From assembly GCA_046596415.1 (NCBI GenBank), contig JBKJML010000272.1, positions 1 through 15,247 of the forward strand: 15,247 nt of DNA, in the 5' to 3' direction. Below are positions 1 through 8,041 of the stretch, piece after piece. Position 1 is the stretch's first letter; the number at the start of each line of letters is the position of its first letter. The notes beneath the pieces are model-generated. The model was not told the DNA's origin, ran no database searches, and saw only the letters and a program-made list of their open reading frames with translations. The stretch comes from JBKJML01 sp046596415. Lineage in GTDB: Bacteria > Actinomycetota > Thermoleophilia > Gaiellales > Gaiellaceae. The position numbers were made by a program, and so were the translations under genes.

Positions 1-990
1 CGGTGCAGGCCCCGTCGAGGAGCGGACCACCAGCTCAGGCTGGAAGAGGTATTCCTCGCGCCGGGCGGCGATCCCGGCCACTTCGCCGAGCAGCATCCGG
101 ACGGTTGCTCTGCTCATCTCATGAACGGCCTGGCGAATCGTGGTCAAGGGAGGGCCGGCAAACGCCACGAGCGCGGAGTCGTCGTAGCCGACGATCGAGA
201 CGTCGCCAGGGACGGAGAGGCCGCTGGCGCGGCACGCGCGAATCGCCCCGAAGGCCATCAGATCGGACGCGCAGACGATGGCGGTCGCACCGCGATCCAG
301 CAGGCGCGCCGCCGCCGCATGTCCGCCCTCGAGCGTGAACAGCGAGTGCTCGACCATCGCTTCACTAAGGCGATGGGCCCTGATGGCCGTCCCGAACGCG
401 GCGACCTTGCGGATCACCGGGACGTAGCGCTCAGGTCCAACCGTGAGGCCGATCCGGGTGTGCCCTAGGGACGCCAGGTGGTCGACTGCGATCCGCACAG
501 CCGTCGCGTCGTCGGTCGAGACGCAGCCGGCCTCGACGCCTTCCATCGGCCCGTTGACGAGGACGATCGGAACGCGGAACGACCGCAGCCGGTGATACCG
601 GTCGGGGCTCGCCTGCGTGTCGGCGTGCATTCCCGAGACGAAGATGATCCCGGCCACTTCCCGTTCGAGCATCATCTCGATCCAGTCGTCCTCGGAGATC
701 CCCGACTCCGTTTCGGTGCCCAGCATCGGAGAGTGCCCGGCCTGCGCCACAAGCGAGGTCATGTGCTGAGCGAACGCAGCGAAGACCGGGTTCTCGAGCT
801 CGGGAACGACCACCCCGATCAGGGCGGTGCGCGTCGGTGCCGAGCGCGCCTTCGAGTACCCCAGCGCACCGGCCGCTGCGAGCACGGCTTCCCGGGTGGC
901 CTGCGAGACACCAGGCTTGCCGCTCAGCACACGGCTGACCGTTGCCTCGCTCACGCCGGCCTGACCGGCGACATCTAGCAATCGCACCAT
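1..990 (-). CDS. LacI-family transcriptional regulator, probable maltose/maltodextrin repressor (3' end cut by the window edge)
   Basis: Reading the minus strand from ATG at 990 gives 330 codons with no stop before the window edge. LacI proteins are about 335-345 residues, so only a few C-terminal residues are missing; the visible end (ELVVRSSTGPAP) is typical of the family terminus. Residues 4-23 form the helix-turn-helix (LLDVAGQAGVSEATVSRVLS). A periplasmic-binding-protein-like sensor domain follows from about residue 60 (ALIGVVVPELENPVF). The linker between the two (GYSKARSAPTRTALIG) is about four residues shorter than in LacI or PurR and lacks the usual ARxL hinge leucine; from memory, a related short hinge is common in an actinobacterial subclass. 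The gene is divergent from malE with shared operators, so it probably represses the mal operon and itself and is released by a maltodextrin. The ligand is inferred from context only. No Shine-Dalgarno precedes the ATG. Confidence 0.93.
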   Translation of the reverse strand, partial: MVRLLDVAGQAGVSEATVSRVLSGKPGVSQATREAVLAAAGALGYSKARSAPTRTALIGVVVPELENPVFAAFAQHMTSLVAQAGHSPMLGTETESGISEDDWIEMMLEREVAGIIFVSGMHADTQASPDRYHRLRSFRVPIVLVNGPMEGVEAGCVSTDDATAVRIAVDHLASLGHTRIGLTVGPERYVPVIRKVAAFGTAIRAHRLSEAMVEHSLFTLEGGHAAAARLLDRGATAIVCASDLMAFGAIRACRASGLSVPGDVSIVGYDDSALVAFAGPPLTTIRQAVHEMSRATVRMLLGEVAGIAARREEYLFQPELVVRSSTGPAP

Positions 991-1000
991 CGAATGCCCA

Positions 1001-1029
1001 ACGCTACAAACTCTTGCGCAACTTTGCAA
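1001..1029 (-). promoter_or_regulatory. Promoter of the LacI-family gene
   Basis: On the minus strand, TTGCAA (1029-1024) is followed by exactly 17 bp and TAGCGT (1006-1001), a good TAnnnT -10 box. Only 10 nt separate the -10 box from the ATG at 990, so transcription should start 2-4 nt before the start codon. This gives an almost leaderless mRNA and explains the missing Shine-Dalgarno. One TTGCGCAA operator lies in the spacer, as expected for autorepression. Confidence 0.6.
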
Positions 1030-1042
1030 TCCGCTTGCGCAA
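1013..1042. promoter_or_regulatory. Paired operators for the divergent LacI-family regulator
   Basis: The 9-mer CTTGCGCAA occurs twice, at 1013-1021 and 1034-1042. Each contains the perfect palindrome TTGCGCAA with the central CpG typical of LacI-family operators. The centres are 21 bp apart, two helical turns, so two dimers would lie on the same face of the helix. Between them CTTTGCAAT (1022-1030) resembles a degenerate third copy. The left site sits in the regulator's own promoter spacer and the right one directly abuts the malE -35 box, so one bound array could control both directions. Assignment to this regulator is inferred from position. Confidence 0.62.
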
Positions 1043-1045
1043 TAT

Positions 1046-1074
1046 TTGACACCCCAGGAGAACGCTCGTAGAGT
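1046..1074 (+). promoter_or_regulatory. Promoter of the malE operon
   Basis: A perfect TTGACA (1046-1051), a 17-bp spacer and TAGAGT (1069-1074) form a consensus housekeeping promoter. Transcription should start near 1081, leaving a leader of about 92 nt before malE. The right-hand operator ends 3 bp upstream of the -35 box. A promoter this strong next to an operator suggests control mainly by repression. Confidence 0.68.
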
Positions 1075-1114
1075 CCGGGCGCGCGTTCACCGAATCGGAA
1101 CACCTTTCAGCTTC

Positions 1115-1156
1115 GGCGGGATGACCCGCCAGGAATCCTTTGGCGGGATGCCCGCC
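1115..1156 (+). promoter_or_regulatory. Tandem repeated hairpins in the malE leader
   Basis: GGCGGG-atga-CCCGCC (1115-1130) and GGCGGG-atg-CCCGCC (1142-1156) are two 6-bp hairpins with a 27-bp period; the second ends directly before the purine-rich ribosome-binding stretch GGAGGGGAGAAGG (1158-1170). The inner arms can also pair with each other: CCCGCCA (1125-1131) with TGGCGGG (1141-1147), 7 bp, while the outer arms pair around them. Two mutually exclusive folds are therefore possible. The role could be mRNA stabilisation or control of malE translation. No known riboswitch was recognised. Confidence 0.5.
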
Positions 1157-1172
1157 TGGAGGGGAGAAGGAA

Positions 1173-2411
1173 ATGCAGAGCCTCAGCAAGCGCACGCTCA
1201 GCGTCCTCGTCGGACTGACGGCGATCCTGATCACGATGCTCGTCGTCGCCGGCCCATCGGGCGCCGCCGAGACCAAGATTCGCGTCTGGACCGACAAGGA
1301 TCGCAAAGTCGCGGTCGAGAAGGTCGTCGGTGCCTGGGCCGCTTCGAAGGGCCTCAGCGTCGAGGTCCTCGAAAAGGACTTCGGGAAGATCCGCGACGAC
1401 CTCAAGACGGTTCAGGCGGAGAACGCCCCCGACGTGATCATCGGTGCCCACGACTGGACGGGCCAGCTCGCGGCGGATGGCCTCATCCTCCCGCTGTTCC
1501 CCACGAAGGCCACCCGGGTGCAGTTCCCGAGCTACGCGCTCGGAGCGTTCTCGTACGGCACGGCGATCAAGCGCCTCTACGCCGCCCCGGTCGCACTCGA
1601 GAACATCGCCCTCATCGTCAACACCAAGCTCGTGAAGGTGCCGACGACGTTCGCGGAGTTCCAGACGTCGGCCCTCGCCTTCAAGAAGAAGGCAAGCGGC
1701 AACCTCGCCGTCGCGGTGCCGCAGGGCGCGTCTGGTGACGCGTACCACATGTACCCGTTCTTCTCCGGGCTCGGCGGCTACATCTTCGGGCTGAACAAGG
1801 CGGGCAACCTCGACGCCTCCGACATCGGTGTAGCGAACAAGACGTTCCTCTCGAACGCATCGCAGATCGACGCGTGGAACAAGTCGGGCTTCCTCAACTC
1901 GAAGATCGACTACGGCGTCGCGAAGGAGGCGTTCCTGAAGGGCCAGGCTGCCTTCTGGATCACGGGCCCGTGGGAGGCCGACACGCTCCGGACGAGCAAG
2001 CTCTCGTTCAAGATCGTCCAGGTCCCGGCGAACAAGTTCAAGTCGGTGCCATTCCTCGGCGTGCAGGGCTTCATGGTCACGAAGTTCGCAGTCACGCACG
2101 GGATCGAGAGTGCAGCCAAGGACCTCGTCGGTAGCTACATGATGCGGCCGGACGGGCAGGCGGCCCTCGCCGCTGCCAACGGCCGTTTCCCGGCGAACGC
2201 AGTGGCCGGTAAGACCGTCAAGGATCCGATCCTCGCCCAGTTCGGCAAGGCCGGCACCGGCGGCGTCCCGATGCCGAACATCCCGCAGATGTCGAGCGTG
2301 TGGAGCGACCTCGGCGGCGCCTGGGTCAAGACGACGAAGGGCTCCGGCGCAACGAAGGCCCGCACGGCCTTCTCGACGGCGGCGCGCAACATCGCCAACA
2401 AGATCGGCTAG
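1173..2411 (+). CDS. malE: Maltose/maltodextrin-binding protein MalE (extracytoplasmic solute-binding protein)
   Basis: This 412-residue protein binds maltodextrins outside the membrane and delivers them to MalFGK. The start at ATG 1173 follows GGAGGGGAGAAGG and begins a clear signal peptide: basic SKR at residues 5-7, a hydrophobic core at about 8-27, and probable cleavage after SGAA near residue 32. Family landmarks matching Escherichia coli MalE are PDVIIGAHDW near residues 86-95, ITGPW ending at Trp267, and MPNIPQMSSVW from residue 367. The length is close to the usual 370-420. The protein contains no cysteine, so there is no lipobox; binding proteins of single-membrane bacteria are usually lipoproteins. 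It is the first gene of the operon, followed by a strong stem-loop. Maltodextrin specificity rests on homology and on the two flanking amylase-family genes. Confidence 0.93.
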   Translation: MQSLSKRTLSVLVGLTAILITMLVVAGPSGAAETKIRVWTDKDRKVAVEKVVGAWAASKGLSVEVLEKDFGKIRDDLKTVQAENAPDVIIGAHDWTGQLAADGLILPLFPTKATRVQFPSYALGAFSYGTAIKRLYAAPVALENIALIVNTKLVKVPTTFAEFQTSALAFKKKASGNLAVAVPQGASGDAYHMYPFFSGLGGYIFGLNKAGNLDASDIGVANKTFLSNASQIDAWNKSGFLNSKIDYGVAKEAFLKGQAAFWITGPWEADTLRTSKLSFKIVQVPANKFKSVPFLGVQGFMVTKFAVTHGIESAAKDLVGSYMMRPDGQAALAAANGRFPANAVAGKTVKDPILAQFGKAGTGGVPMPNIPQMSSVWSDLGGAWVKTTKGSGATKARTAFSTAARNIANKIG

Positions 2412-2417
2412 CTCGTA

Positions 2418-2452
2418 GGCGGGGCGTCCGGGGCTGGCCCGGGCGCCCCGCC
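2418..2452 (+). promoter_or_regulatory. Stem-loop between malE and malF
   Basis: GGCGGGGCG (2418-2426) pairs perfectly with CGCCCCGCC (2444-2452). A T-G wobble and CCGGG/CCCGG extend the stem to about 15 bp around the loop GCTGG. It starts 6 nt after the malE stop and has no following T run, so it is more likely a 3'-end stabiliser or partial attenuator than a full terminator. That would give more MalE than MalF and MalG, as with the intercistronic repeats behind malE in enterobacteria. Confidence 0.62.
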
Positions 2453-2495
2453 GCACCCATCTCGTCCACGCCTGATACCACCACCCGGAGGCAGC

Positions 2496-4124
2496 GTGAG
2501 CACCAAGAACTCGGCTTCCGAGGCTGAGCGCGTTTCGCGGCTCGGAGCAGCGTCTGCTGCTGCTTGGTCGGCGCCTGCGCGGTTGATGGCGGTCTTCTCG
2601 GGCACGGTCGGCCTCGGGATCAAGGTCATGCTCCTCGCCGCGATGAACGGCCTCGCAGTCTGGGCGGGCACCGTTCTCGCCTCGCGCGAGAAGTGGATCG
2701 CCCTCGTGGTGCTCGCCCTTGCCACGCTCGCGATCGACCTGATCTATCTCTCGCCGCGCCGCGCGATCCCGGCGAAGTTCCTGATCCCCGGCACCGTCTT
2801 CCTCGTCGCCTTCCAGATCGTCCCGATCGTCTACAACGTCAACGTCGGCTTCACGAACTGGTCGACCGGCCACATCCTCGTCAAGAGCGAGGCGATCGCC
2901 GGTATCCAGCGGAACTCGCTCGGGCCGCCTCCGGATGGCACCGCTTACGCAATGGCGCCTGCGCGGAGCGCCGACGGCGAGCTCGTCCTCCTGCTTGTCG
3001 ACGACACGAGCGGCAAGCAGTTCGTGGGCAGCAAGAACGGCCTCCAGCCGCTCGAGCAGGGCTCACTGAGGCTTGGTGAATTCAGCACGATCGAGGCAGC
3101 GCCGACGGGATACACGCTCATCAAAGGAGCAGAGTTGCTCCAGCTCGACCAGGAGCTCTCCGGCTTCACGGTTCCAACCGAATCCGGAGCGATCCGGGCC
3201 GAGGGCACCGAGACCGCGCTCGAGCTCGCCCCAACGCTCCGCTACGACAGGGTCAAGGACACGTTCACCAAGCTCGAGAACGGGTCGGTGTTCAAGGACA
3301 ACGGCAGAGGCTCGTTCGTCACCGCGGGCGGCGAGGAGCTCGAGCCGGGCTGGCGGACGAACATCGGGCTCGCCAACTTCAGCTCGGTCCTCACCGACCC
3401 TCTGATCCGCGAGCCGTTCCTCCGCGTCTTTGTCTGGACATTCATCTTCGCCGCGTCGATCGTCCTCATCTCCGTTGCGCTCGGGCTGTTCCTCGCGATC
3501 GTCCTGAACAAGCCGACCCTGCGCTTCCGGCGCGGCTACCAGGTCGTGTTGATCGTCCCGTACGCACTGCCTGCGTTCCTCGCCGTCCTCGTCTGGGGCG
3601 GCCTGCTGAACGACGACTTCGGCGTCGTGAACAACCTGCTGAACACCCACATCCCCTGGCTCTTCGACGCGTGGTGGGCGCGCGTCTCTGTGATCCTCGT
3701 CAGCGTCTGGCTGACGGTGCCCTACTTCTTGCTCGTCTCGCTCGGCGCGCTCCAGTCGATCCCGAGCGAGCTCGTCGAGGCAGCGCGCGTCGACGGCGGC
3801 GGCGGCTGGGCGATCTTCCGGCGCGTGACGCTGCCGCTGCTCCTGATCGTCATCGCCCCGCTGATGATCGCCTCGTTCGCGCTCAACTTCAACAACTTCG
3901 TCAACATCTACCTGCTCACGGCGGGCGGGCCGCCAGCGGACGACCAATCGGTCGCGGGCGCCACCGACATCTTGATCACCTACACCTACAAGCTCGCGTT
4001 CGAGGCCGGGAAAGGGAACGACTTCGGTCTCGCCAGCGCAGTCTCGATCTTCATCTTCATGATCGTCGCCACGATCTCCGGCGCCGCATTCTGGAAGACC
4101 GGCTCCCTGGAGAACGTCCGGTGA
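2496..4124 (+). CDS. malF: Maltose/maltodextrin ABC transporter permease MalF, with a large extracytoplasmic P2 domain
   Basis: This is one of the two membrane subunits of the importer, 542 residues. The GTG start at 2496 follows GGAGG (2487-2491). Eight membrane segments can be read: about 42-62, 67-85 and 95-114, then five more from about 309 onward. Residues ~115-305 form a hydrophilic extracytoplasmic loop equivalent to the P2 domain of E. coli MalF, which contacts MalE; most actinobacterial sugar permeases of this class are only ~300 residues. The cytoplasmic coupling motif begins at Glu428 (EAARVDGGGG...LPLL). The run MIASFALNFNNFVNIYLLT is almost the same as I recall from enterobacterial MalF. 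The last base pairs overlap malG (GTGA), implying coupled translation. Confidence 0.94.
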   Translation: MSTKNSASEAERVSRLGAASAAAWSAPARLMAVFSGTVGLGIKVMLLAAMNGLAVWAGTVLASREKWIALVVLALATLAIDLIYLSPRRAIPAKFLIPGTVFLVAFQIVPIVYNVNVGFTNWSTGHILVKSEAIAGIQRNSLGPPPDGTAYAMAPARSADGELVLLLVDDTSGKQFVGSKNGLQPLEQGSLRLGEFSTIEAAPTGYTLIKGAELLQLDQELSGFTVPTESGAIRAEGTETALELAPTLRYDRVKDTFTKLENGSVFKDNGRGSFVTAGGEELEPGWRTNIGLANFSSVLTDPLIREPFLRVFVWTFIFAASIVLISVALGLFLAIVLNKPTLRFRRGYQVVLIVPYALPAFLAVLVWGGLLNDDFGVVNNLLNTHIPWLFDAWWARVSVILVSVWLTVPYFLLVSLGALQSIPSELVEAARVDGGGGWAIFRRVTLPLLLIVIAPLMIASFALNFNNFVNIYLLTAGGPPADDQSVAGATDILITYTYKLAFEAGKGNDFGLASAVSIFIFMIVATISGAAFWKTGSLENVR

Positions 4125-5056
4125 CAGAACAGGCGCTGGAGCAGGCGGAGCCGCGGTCGGCCGTGCGGCGCGAGCGCTCACGACCGCGCCTCCGGGGCGA
4201 CTGGTGGCGGCACGTCATTGCGCTGCTGGCGTGCCTGGTGGCGGTCTTCCCCGTGCTCTACGTCGCGTCGGCGGCCTTCAACGCGGATCCGTCGGTCGGT
4301 GGCACGAGCCTTGTCCCAAGAAGCCTGACGCTCGACAACTTCCGCGAGCTGCTCGCGCCGGACCCCGCCAAAAGCCAGCTTCAGTCCTCGTCCTCCCACT
4401 ACCTGCGCTGGCTCGGCAACTCGCTGATCGTCGCCCTGACGACCTCGCTCCTCACCGTTCTGCTCGGGGCGCTCGCGGCCTACGCCTTCAGCCGCTTCCG
4501 CTTCCGCGGCCGCCGGCTCGGCCTGCTCGCGCTGCTGCTGATCCAGATGTTCCCGCAGCTGCTCGCGCTCGTCGCGATCTACCTGATCGTGCTGCGGACC
4601 GGTGACGTCTTCCCGGTCATGGGCCTCGACACGAAGACCGGGCTGATCATCGTCTACCTCGGCGGGATCATGGGTGTGAACACCTGGCTGCTGAAGGGTT
4701 TCTTCGACACGATCCCGACCGAGCTCGACGAGTCGGCGCGCGTGGACGGAGCGACACCGGCGCAGGTCTTTTGGGGGGTCGTGCTCCCGCTCGCGCTGCC
4801 GATTCTCTCCGTGATCGGGATCCTCTCGTTCGTCGGCACATTCAACGAGTACGTGCTCGCGAGCGCGCTGCTGCAGTCGAACGAGAACTTCACGCTGCCA
4901 CTCGGCCTCCGCGGCTACATCGACAAGCAGTACTCCGAGCACTGGGGGCCGTTCGCGGCCGGCGTGCTCCTCGCGGGCGTGCCGATCATGGTCATCTTCA
5001 TGTCGCTGCAACGGTTCATCGTCGCCGGGCTGACGCAGGGCTCGGTCAAGGGATGA
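4121..5056 (+). CDS. malG: Maltose/maltodextrin ABC transporter permease MalG
   Basis: This second membrane subunit has 311 residues. GTG 4121 overlaps the malF stop in GTGA and has GGAG (4109-4112) 8 nt upstream. The N-terminus is a charged cytoplasmic tail of about 30 residues, followed by a first membrane segment (HVIALLACLVAVFPVLYVAS) and five more. The coupling loop begins at Glu204 (ESARVDGATPAQVFWGVVLP), a variant of the EAA motif with Ser in the second position. The C-terminus QGSVKG resembles the MalG tail that, in E. coli, reaches into the MalK dimer. It pairs with MalF and MalK for ATP-driven maltodextrin import. Its stop overlaps the next start (ATGA). Confidence 0.94.
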   Translation: MTEQALEQAEPRSAVRRERSRPRLRGDWWRHVIALLACLVAVFPVLYVASAAFNADPSVGGTSLVPRSLTLDNFRELLAPDPAKSQLQSSSSHYLRWLGNSLIVALTTSLLTVLLGALAAYAFSRFRFRGRRLGLLALLLIQMFPQLLALVAIYLIVLRTGDVFPVMGLDTKTGLIIVYLGGIMGVNTWLLKGFFDTIPTELDESARVDGATPAQVFWGVVLPLALPILSVIGILSFVGTFNEYVLASALLQSNENFTLPLGLRGYIDKQYSEHWGPFAAGVLLAGVPIMVIFMSLQRFIVAGLTQGSVKG

Positions 5057-6856
5057 GCGCGACCGAGGTGCACGCTCCGGCCGGGCTGCTCGACCGGCCC
5101 CACCACGACGGCTCGGACGCGTACGTGCTCGAGCGGCCGGACGCGCTCGGGGGCGCAGCAACGGTGCGGCTGCGGGTGCCGCGAGCGAGCGCCGTGGACG
5201 CGGTCGTCCTGCGCTCGGTACGCGACGGGGAGCCCCACTCCGTCCAGGCGGAGATCGACGAGGAGAGCGCCACCGAGACGTGGTGGCGCGCGACGCTGCC
5301 GCTGACGAACCCGTCCACTCGCTACCGCTGGCTGCTGTCGGGTGGTTCGCTCAACTACGCCTGGGCGAACGGGCTCGGCCTGGTGGGGCACGACGTCGCA
5401 GACGCTGACGACTTCGTCCTGCCGATCGACCGCGGTGGCCCCGACTGGCACCTGGGCTCCGTCGTCTACGAGATCTTTCCCGACCGGTTCGCCCGGGGTG
5501 GAGCCGCGGTCGAGCCTCCCGGCTGGGCCGTTCGCCGTGAATGGGACGAGCTGCCGACCGGACGCGGGCCCCGGACGCCCTACGAGTGGTTCGGCGGCGA
5601 CCTACGCGGGATCGAGCAGCACCTCGATCACGTCGAGTCGCTCGGCGCGAACGTCCTCTACCTGACGCCGTTCTTCCCCGCCGGCAGCACGCACCGCTAC
5701 GACGCCCTCAGCTTCGACCGCGTCGACCCGCTGCTCGGCGGCGACGAGGCGCTCGACTCGCTCCTGCGCGCCGCCCACGGTCGTGGGCTCCGCGTGCTCG
5801 GCGACCTGACGCTCAACCACACCGGCGATAAGCACGAGTGGTTCCCAGGCGAGCAGTCCCACTACTACTTCGACGACGAGCTCCCCGACGGTTACGCGGC
5901 GTGGCTCGGAGTCCGCACTCTCCCCAAGCTGAACTGGAGCTCGCCCGAGCTCCGAGACCGGATGAGAGGTGTGGTCGGCCGTTGGCTCGACGCCGGGCTC
6001 GACGGCTGGCGGGTCGACGTCGCGAACATGACGGGCCGGCACGGCGCCGAGGAACACACCCGCGACGTCGCCCGCCTCGTGCGCGCCGCGATGGATTCGG
6101 ATCGCCTCCTCGTCGCCGAGCACGGCTACGACTTCCGCGACGACCTCGCCGGCGGCGGCTGGCACGGCGCGATGAACTACGCGGGCTTCCTGCGCCCGGT
6201 CTGGCAGTGGTTGCGTGGCGACGAGCTTCCCGAGGAGCTGCGCAGCAAGTTTTGGGGCACTCCGGTCGGCCTCCCCCGCCTCGGCGGCGCGGCGGTCGTC
6301 GGGTCGATGCAGGCCTTCCGGGCCGGCGTCCCGTGGCAGTCGCTGCTCCACTCCTGGACGCTGCTCGACAGCCACGATACGGCCCGCTTCCGTACCGTCG
6401 CCGGATCGCACGAACGGCAGGAGGTCGGGATCGGGCTCCAGGCCACGCTGCCCGGCGTGCCGATGGTCTTCGCGGGCGACGAGCTCGGGCTCGAGGGTGA
6501 ATGGGGTGAAGACGCACGCCGGACGATGCCGTGGGCACACCCCGAGGCCTGGAACCAGCGTCTCCTGTCGACCTACCGCAGCCTGCTTACCCTGCGCCGC
6601 TCCTCAGAGGCGCTGGCGCGGGGCGGGCTCCGCCACGCGTGGGTCAGCGAGGAGGCAATCGCGTACCTCCGCGAGGCAGAGGGCGAGCGCGTTCTCTGCC
6701 TGGCCGCCCGCTCGTCGCACGCCCCGATCAGGCTCCCGCTCGCTGCACTCGGCGCGCGCGAGCTTCAGACCCTCTACGGCGGCGACGCGAGCTACGCCGC
6801 CGGCACCGCGATTCTGCCGGGCGACGGCCCGGCCTTCCACGTCTGGAGGCTCATCG

Positions 6857-6864
<8 letters not shown>
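5053..6864 (+). CDS. Intracellular GH13 alpha-glucosidase of the neopullulanase/cyclomaltodextrinase/maltogenic amylase group
   Basis: The protein is 603 residues with no signal peptide, so it should act on imported maltodextrins in the cytoplasm. ATG 5053 overlaps the malG stop; this start excludes a longer upstream reading that lies inside malG. Residues ~1-130 look like the N-terminal beta-sandwich (CBM34-type) of the neopullulanase group. The TIM barrel follows with its conserved regions: I, DLTLNH (Asp251-His256); V, LPKLN (290-294), close to the MPKLN signature of GH13 subfamily 20; II, GWRVD with nucleophile Asp322; III, VAEH with acid/base Glu356; IV, DSHD with Asp442. All three catalytic acids are present. 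Likely products are maltose and glucose from linear or cyclic maltodextrins. Whether it prefers alpha-1,4 or alpha-1,6 bonds cannot be read here. It sits between the permease and ATPase genes. Confidence 0.9.

Positions 6865-8024
<1,160 letters not shown>

Positions 8025-8041
<17 letters not shown>

Noticed and set aside
3..978. Plus-strand open frames over the first kilobase
   Set aside because: The minus strand encodes a nearly complete LacI-family protein here. The plus-strand frames lack domains and are shadows.
1107..2873. 588-codon open frame on the minus strand opposite malE
   Set aside because: It is rich in Arg, Asp, Glu and Val with no recognisable domain, and it mirrors the codon pattern of malE, whose protein matches a known family. 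Long antisense frames are expected at this GC content.
4771..5052. 94-residue N-terminal extension of the intracellular GH13 enzyme
   Set aside because: The extension lies wholly inside malG and is Arg/Ala-rich. The ATGA junction at 5053 gives the usual neopullulanase N-terminus.
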